64,000 nucleotides of DNA, taken from assembly GCA_013398175.1 (NCBI GenBank), contig VZRZ01007317.1, forward strand, positions 218,606-282,605. The letters are read 5' to 3'. The stretch is from Climacteris rufus (Eukaryota > Chordata > Aves > Passeriformes > Climacteridae). The position numbers and the translations under genes are program-made. Below, piece by piece: positions 57,386 through 64,000 of the stretch. Every line of letters starts with the position of its first letter. Positions within the stretch are counted from its first letter, which is position 1. Below the pieces are notes generated by a model that did not search any database, had not been told where the DNA came from, and worked only from the letters and a program-made list of their open reading frames with translations.

Positions 57386-58853
57386 TTTGCTTTCCTGGGA
57401 ATCTGGGGATCCAGGAGCTGCTGGAATCTCGCTCTCCCATCTCAGCCAGCTCCCACAAAATGTGTGTACATGTGTGCACATGCAGATTAAATAAATACAC
57501 AAGTACAGCCTGAAACAGGAGAGGGTTTAAAGTGGAGCCTCTCAAGAGTAAAACAACAGAAATTCAAGTTCCACAATCATTCCTAGGAAAGATATCCACG
57601 ACCACAAAGTGCCAAAGTCACAGGGGGAAATGATTGCTGCTAAGGGGGATGTGATTTTTTTTTTTGTTTCAAAAATGTTCTCTGAGAGGAGGAGAATATT
57701 GTGTGTTTTGACATCCAAATGGAGCAATTGTTTTTGCAAAATGGTTTTTCTCTAGTTTCAGACCTTTTTAGTGGTTTCTCATTTCGGAGCCTTAAAGAAA
57801 AAAATTGCTGAAATATGACAAATTGATAGACCATAATGATCTAATGGTGTGTGGTATGTTTCTGAGAAAGGAGGAGAAGAAGAGCGAGAGTCCCTGCTAG
57901 GATTTTAAGAAAATTATTCCTGGACATGTAGATTGTCTTTTCCCAGCCTCAAGAACAATTCCAAGCATTTCCCCAGTATATTTTCCTCCATGAAGGCAGC
58001 AAAACTTCCTGCAGTCCTGAGTGAAGAAGATTATCCAAATATTGGAATATTTATTTAAAATAAATCCAAATATTATGGAAATCAGCTCTTTTTTTTTGGT
58101 CCTATTACCAAGGCACGCTCAGGATCTTGGGCAGCAAATCCCCAATAAAAAATTAATAGAGGCTGAAGCACTCAGGCAGACCCAAGGGAGCTGTTATCTC
58201 TCACTCATGGGTTAACACCACATTTGGCTTCAGTAGGAACAGCAGGAAAAAAAAAATTTAGGAAAAGAAATTAAAAGTAATTTTAGCGACAAAAATAAAT
58301 AAAGGTTTGGCAGTTCTGAATTTTTCAGAGATTCTTCTGTTGACTGAAAACGTTCCCTCAACTCACCCCGACTTTTGTAGTTACTTCCTGCTGTTTTAAA
58401 ACTGTTCCTTTTCTGTCTCTGGATGCATTTCACAAGGAAACTGAAATGTCACCCAGCTTCAGCACTGAACTTTTGGTCCCCTTTTCCATCTGAAGCAGAA
58501 ATAGAGAATATGAAGTAGAGAAGCGATTTTGCCCAACAAAAAGCAGCATGTGAAATTAGGGGGGGAAAAATCCAAAACAATGCAACTGAACGAAATAGAA
58601 CTCTTGGATTGTGGCCAAAAGCAGAAAGGATTGGGTTTTTTTGGGGTTTGCATGAGCCCAGGGACACGTGCAGGGTTGTTGGAGTTGTGTGAGATGCTGC
58701 AGTTTGAAATGTCCTGCTGGCCACTCAAGGATGAGGAGCAGGGAGGGCTGGGGGACTGCTGGGGTTTGTCACTCTGAGAAAGTGAAACAGGCATTCCAGG
58801 CATGTGAAAATATCCCTTCTTCTGCGCCTTTGTGAGATTATCAGAGAGACATT
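57386..58853. other. Gene-free unique sequence
   Basis: This AT-rich block includes a T-run at 57654-57665, and 57715-57865 has motif-dense words (gagcaattgtttttgcaaaa, gaccataatgatctaatgg) that could be another candidate element, though weaker. A-runs lie at 58249-58257. No exon is supported. Confidence 0.5.
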
Positions 58854-58972
58854 GGAATGGTTTGGGTTGGAAGGGACATCAAAGCTCATCCAGTCCCATG
58901 GGCAGGGACACCTTCCATGGCCCAAGGTGCTCCAAGCCCCATCCAACCTGGCCTTGGACACTTCCAGGGCTC
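58854..58972 (-). mobile_element. CR1 LINE 3' fragment
   Basis: It starts atggtttgggttggaaggga, then catcaaagctcatccagtcc, catgggcagggacaccttcc, and reaches ccatccaacctggccttgga with cacttccaggg, after which it ends. It is a young-looking copy, with few differences from the others. Confidence 0.92.
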
Positions 58973-60219
58973 ATCTCCCACTGCTGAAGGGTTTTTCTGT
59001 GAGTGATGGCTCTTTGTGTTGGGATGGGGAGACCCTACAAGGGACTTGGGTCCCTCTTTGCCCTGTGTCCCTCAGAGATCCCTGGTGGGAAGTTGGGTGC
59101 ACCTCACTGTGCAGACACAGCCCCGAGGCAGCTGTGTCCTCTCAGCAGCATTTCTCCCCACAAATCCCCTCCTGGAGGCAGGGAAAGCTGCTTCCCAGAG
59201 CAGTTGGGGGCTGCACTGAGCCAGGTCTTTCTCTGTCCTGCCAAATCTTCGAAATGTCCCCAAAATGAACAGCTCCCAGTGTTGGCCCAGCCTCATTCCC
59301 AGTGCAGAGCCCGCAGGATCCTGCCTGACTCCTCACAGGGCAATCTGAGCAAGGAGAGGGGGGCCTGAACTCCTTACAAGCAGCAGAATGTGGGCTGGGT
59401 AAGCAGCTCCTAAATGTTCCAGTTATTTCAGTTATTCAGGATGGCAAACCCAGAGAGACACCTTGAAGGCTCCTCATATCAGTGAGGAAATGGGAGGGTC
59501 CTTGTTTCACTGAATGACCAAAAAAACAGCCTTTTAATTACAAAATGAGCAAACCAAGAAAGAACAAAAGTCCTTCCTAAATCTGGAGAGCACCAGCCTT
59601 CCCAGTGATCCACGCAAAACCAGACCCAAAATGTCACCTGGCTGGCAGAATCGCTACAGACCGATGGAGCAGTGTACCAATAAATATAAAATCCTTCTCC
59701 CACCCCCCAAAAAATTGGTATTCACGTTGTGCTGCGTGCAGCAGCCGTGCAGGGGGTGTGTCAAGGCAGTGTCTGTGTGCTCTGGCTGCTGTCTGATGTT
59801 CAGGTTTTGTCTCTGCTGTGACAATCCTATCTGATCATTAATAATACAATAATGAAATAGCGACTGGAGAGACACTTGGATAATCATCTGAGCAAAGGCT
59901 CATTAGTGCCGCAGAACAATCACTGCCGTGTAATAACAGATCCCAGGAAATTTCAATTAAAGCTGGAACTCTGTTGCAATTTCATTTTATTTCCAGCCAG
60001 ACAGCGCAGGGTGTAATTGCAATCAGCCAAGGCAACACAAGCTCCTCTAACTCAAACCTTCCCATGGGACTCGAGGTGGGCTGCCTGGCTGGGTTCTGGG
60101 CTTTTTTTTCCCTGCATTTCATTTCAATTCTACCTTTACAAGGCAGACAGAAGTGGATGTTGTTCCCTACAACATCAAATGCTCCTCCTGTGCTGCCCTG
60201 CTGAGCTGACTAAATTGGG
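58973..60219. other. Gene-free unique sequence with a candidate element
   Basis: A candidate element lies at 59815-60025. GC-rich frames at 58804-59368 are unrecognised and overlap the CR1. No other feature is supported. Confidence 0.5.
59815..60025. other. Candidate conserved noncoding element
   Basis: The stretch contains tgacaatcctatctgatcat, taataatacaataatgaaat, cttggataatcatctgagc, gctcattagtgccgcag, aacaatcactgccgtg (SOX-like), ccaggaaatttcaattaaag (STAT/homeodomain-like) and gcagggtgtaattgcaatca. It is dense, non-repetitive and has two CpGs in the gtgccgcag/tgccgtg words. Confidence 0.27.
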
Positions 60220-60340
60220 ATGGAATCACAATCCCAGACTGGTTTGGGTTGGAAGGGACCTTAAGGACCATCTTGTTCCACCCCCTTCCGCTGGACCAGG
60301 CTGCTCCAAGCCCCATCCAACATTTCCAGAAATGGGGAGT
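60220..60340 (-). mobile_element. CR1 LINE 3' fragment
   Basis: It opens with ggaatcacaatcccagactg, then gtttgggttggaagggacct and taaggaccatcttgttccac, followed by ggctgctccaagccccatcc and aacatttccagaaatgggga, ending around there. The terminal repeat is intact, but the interior has a deletion (no catgggcagggacac segment). Confidence 0.9.
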
Positions 60341-63300
60341 CCTCTCTGTAGGATTAAGGGAAGCTCTCCCAATATTCTGCTGCTCTGCCCCACATGGAAC
60401 AGCTGGCAGGCATCTGCTGTTGTGCAGGCCTAGAGCCAGGGGGCAGAGGGAAATGGAAGATTTTTTGGTGAGAATCAGGTTGTCAGCATGTTAAAGCCCA
60501 AAATTTGATCCAAACCAGTTCTTGGGGAGGGTTTGCACTCTGTCCCTTGATTCTTCCCCCTGTGCTGGACATAAAGCAGCAGATCCCTGTGCTTGCTCAT
60601 CACAGAGCTGCTCATCCCCTTGGATGTCCCCTGCCTGCCCTGCAGCCCACAGGGATGGCTGTGCCCTGTCCTTGAGCAGGACAGCTCTGTGTCCTCACAG
60701 ACTCCACCAAAGGTCCCAAACCCTTGGTCCATCCAGACCTGAGCTGTTCCACACGGATATTGGCTGGCAAAGCTCCAGGATGAGTAATTGCATTTCGCCA
60801 TCTCATTAACATTTTGTCTGTGCTTTCAGATGGATGTTGTGCTCTCCTTCCCGTCCTGTCCTGGCCCCTTTTGTCTCGCCCTTGGGTGCTGTTCCAAGCC
60901 GTGCTGCACCCCGGGAAATGGAGGGATAATGTGGGGTGGGTGTGTTCAAACACAGCTGAAGAGTGGACTGAGAGGTGAGGACACACTTCTTGTCCATGGG
61001 CAGCAGCTGGGGAGGAATTTGGGAAGCTGAATGCAAAACCTGAGATGATTGCTGTGGCAGCACAGGGTTGTTTCCTGCTGGGACATCCCACAGCATCCCC
61101 CAGGGACATTTCCCTTCAGCAGTGGGTTCCCTGCAGCCCTGCCACCTCCACAGCAGCCCCTCTGCCTCCAGCTCGGGGCTCTGTGCCACGGGGTGCTGTT
61201 CCTGTGTGCACAGAGCTCGCTGTGACCACCCAGTGCTCTGGGACAAGAGTGGGGACAGCCCTGGGAGTGACAGCGAGGGTCCAGCCCAGGGATGAGCCTG
61301 TGAGTCCCCCTGACTTGGTGGAGATTCTTGGGGGAGATTCACAGCAAAATCAGGCAGGAGGAGGAGGAGGGGACATCTCCTGACTCATAAATACCTGGTT
61401 TTATCTGCAGAGCTAGTCATGTCATGCAAACAACGCTCATTCTCTTGCTAGGGGTCTACTGGGCAGTCACCTGTGGAGGCAGCTCCTGGGAGCATTTGGA
61501 ATGGAAAGTGGCTTTTTGTTTTAATGGTTTATCTGAAGTTTGTTTTTTGTTTCCTTTTTTTTTTTATCAACTTGCATTTCCCTGCAAGCACAAAGCTCTT
61601 AGTGGTGCAGAACAACAGGTCAGTGTGAGTGCAGCAGGCAGCAAGATTCACTTTGATCTCCTACACTTTGGCTTTTAGCTGGAGATGCAGAAAATGAAGT
61701 CTCTTGGCATCGTTGCTCCCTGCTCTCCATAACCCACCGAATAATTGTTTGTGTGTTCAGTTCTCTGATATTTTCTCTGGCATCCCTTTTTGAGGTAAAC
61801 AAACACAAGGACCCCCAGCCTGACCCAACCCAGACATTTTCATGTTGTTATGGAGCTGGAGGGGTCAGCAAAGGCACTCCCAGGGTCCCTCTGCACATCC
61901 TTGTTAGAAATGGAGCTGAATCCCAGACCTCCTGGAGCTCAAAAGGCCAAGAGACAGCACAGGGACCACTCCAGGCTGCTGTTTGTAGGGACCTGAGGAC
62001 AGGTACAGAGGAATGTTTCCCCAAAGGTGAGCAGCAGCACATTCCCTGAATTCTTGCCTTTGTGCTCATGAGGAAAATCCCTGTTTTTGTCCTCCTTTCT
62101 CCACTCCACTCCTTGCCAAGGTCCCTTGGGGAGGATTCCTTCCCAACCACAACTCTCTCCTTCAGCTGCACCCTCCTAGCCCGGGGGCAAATTCCATTTA
62201 TTTCCTGCATGATCCACCCCTGAGCTGCTGGACTCTTCCCAGCTGTTCCCACCCACACCTCTCACAACCTGTAGCACCTTAATTCTCACAAAAAGTTGGT
62301 CTCGGTTGGGTGCAGACCTTCCAGAGGGTGCAGAACCCACCGGAGCCCTTTTCCATCAGCTCTGCCAGGGCGTGGAGAGGCTCTGGCTGCAGAGGCAGCA
62401 AGAGGAGACAGGAATGTGTGATAATCGAGGAGCAAACACACTTCAGGGAAGGGAGGGAACAGCCTGTGTTGGAGGGATGAAAGAGCATTCCAAAAAGTGT
62501 GCTGGCAAGAAGGAAAGGTGTTTTTGGCACGGGATATTCCATGGGTGCCAGGGATGAGGAGAGCAGGACCCTGCCTCAGCTCACCCTGGCACAGCTGAGG
62601 ATGCAGGGCTGCTTTTCCCACTTTTCCTACCATTTTTTCCCCCCATTCCCATGGCAGGTGAAGGGCTGCACGTTCAGCTGAATCCTATCTCTCCCTGACA
62701 GGTTTCTTCTCTCATGTTTTGGCAGCGCTTGTAGAGCCTGTCATGTCAATAGAGCCTTTCCCTAATTTGAATTTAGAGGAGCATTTGTGCAGGTTTACCC
62801 GTGTGTAAGAGCATCTGCACGTGAGATGGATTTGTTTCAAGAGGGGTGTGTGAGTTTGCCAAGAGCCAGGAGTTACAAACACCCGTGCCCCCATCCTGGT
62901 CTTGCTCTGGTGTTCCTCCTTTTGACTCAAACAGTGCCCAGAACACTGCTGGGACAGAACGTTCCTTGTCCTGCTTCTTCAGATGTCCCAGTGGTTGTTC
63001 AGCACCTCTGAAAGGAGCAAACCTCAAGCAAATGCTGCAATGGCCATAAAAACACATTTCCCTTGCAATGGGATTCTCCTGGCATGCACTGGATGCCCAA
63101 ACCACCCCAAAAACTTGTGGGCTGAGCTCAAAAGAGTGGTTGATGAAGCAGCACTGAGATCAGGGGAGGCTGAGCCCGTGATGTTGGTGAGCACTGCGTC
63201 AGCCCTTTGGATGTGGCAAAGGGAATTGTCACGTTCCCTGCTAGATCCACACTGCAGGAACGCTTTTCTTGGGACAGGTGCTTGGATTGAGTTTGTTCTC

Positions 63301-63838
63301 ACCCCGTGGTGGCCGAGGCTCTTTGCTCCCTGCAGCCTCCTGGATGCTGAAGGCTCTGCACTGTGGGATCTGGCGTTGGCTTCTTCCCCATCCCTGTCAG
63401 GTTTTTGTCTTGTTTTCTGATATTTGTCTTGTATTCACTTTTCTTTAATTAGCTGCAGGTTTTTCCTCTCTCTCTTTGATCTCGCCGTGGTCTGCTGAGA
63501 CCATCAATAAGCTTAATGGAGAAAATGTGCTTTTTTTGGCTTTGAGATTTTTCCTTTTATTCTTTGAGGTTTTTTTTTTTTTTTTTTGAGGGGGGGATGG
63601 GGAGAGAACTAAAGAAAAGGAAAATTATCATCACTTTCCCTGTCTTCCCTGCCACTTCCTTATTGAAACCCTGAGAATGAGGATGAAGTGGTGTTTCTGG
63701 ATCTATTCTTTCACCCCTTTGTATTTCCTAGTGCAGATGACAGACCCTTGGTCTCAGGCTGGTTGCAGGCTAATGGCAAATCCCAAATGGGGCCCTGCTT
63801 TGCTCAGCAGTCTGGTTTGCTTCCTAATCTAAAGGTTT
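60341..63838. other. Gene-free unique sequence
   Basis: No exon is supported. A polypyrimidine-plus-cag word at 60816-60830 (ttgtctgtgctttcag) resembles a splice acceptor but opens into no recognised coding sequence. A GGA-rich patch lies at 61352-61371. T-runs lie at 61556-61566 and 63570-63587. A compact AT-rich stretch at 63420-63530 (cttttctttaattagctgc, gaccatcaataagcttaatg) is a weaker candidate element. Confidence 0.5.
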
Positions 63839-64000
63839 AGCTTGGATTTTAGAAGGAAATTCTTAGCTCAGAGGGTGGGGAGGCTCTGGTTGCCCAGGGA
63901 AGCTGCCCCAAGGCCGGGATGGAGCAACCTGGGATAGTGGATGGTGGCAGGGAATGGTACAAAACCATCTCTAAGGTCCCTTCCACCCCAAACCACTCCA
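63839..64000 (+). mobile_element. CR1 LINE 3' end, cut by the window edge
   Basis: It starts near agcttggattttagaaggaa, then attcttagctcagagggtgg, gctctggttgcccagggaag, atggagcaacctgggatagt and reaches aaggtcccttccaccccaaa, then ccactcca at the window end. The terminal tail lies beyond the window. Confidence 0.9.

Noticed and set aside
60788..61030. Possible exon after a polypyrimidine-cag acceptor-like word
   Set aside because: The downstream frame looks random (cysteine- and glycine-rich) and lacks a convincing donor or domain.

Overview
The window looks like a piece of bird nuclear genome, most likely from a songbird (passerine). The main evidence is about a dozen 5'-truncated CR1 LINE remnants in both orientations. 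Their 3' ends carry the typical avian signature (ggtttgggttggaaggga on one strand, tcccttccaacccaaacc on the other), and several end in cacagaatc or gggattct style tails that I associate with passerine CR1 copies. CpG is scarce outside a few patches, and there is one assembly gap of Ns (12781-13081). Species-level assignment is an inference.

I find no protein-coding exon, rRNA, tRNA, CRISPR array or bacterial-type feature that I can support. Open frames are short and overlap one another on both strands. The long ones lie in tandem repeats, across the N gap, or in stop-poor GC-rich stretches. The best reading is intergenic or large-intron DNA.

Layout. 1-5.8 kb: a broken poly-T tract and three minisatellites (37-bp unit, 66-70-bp unit, and a 10-bp TTTCTGG-type array) with one CR1 between them. 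5.8-26.9 kb: mostly unique sequence with one CR1, a gapped 49-bp minisatellite at 12.6-13.2 kb, two G-quadruplex motifs and an 11-bp array. 26.9-41.4 kb: four CR1 pieces, one of them a decayed reverse-transcriptase coding fragment, a possible MIR SINE, a 55-bp direct duplication, and several AT-rich homeobox-motif-rich stretches that resemble conserved noncoding elements. 41.4-54 kb: unique sequence, a young 49-bp x3 repeat, and the longest-tailed older CR1. 54-64 kb: CR1-rich, with a perfect 13-bp hairpin between two opposed CR1 scraps.

Nothing here forms a gene system. If the window does something, the plausible role is regulatory: many AT-rich stretches carry clusters of homeodomain, SOX, FOX and nuclear-receptor-like motifs. 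Those calls rest on composition and motif density alone and would need cross-species alignment.
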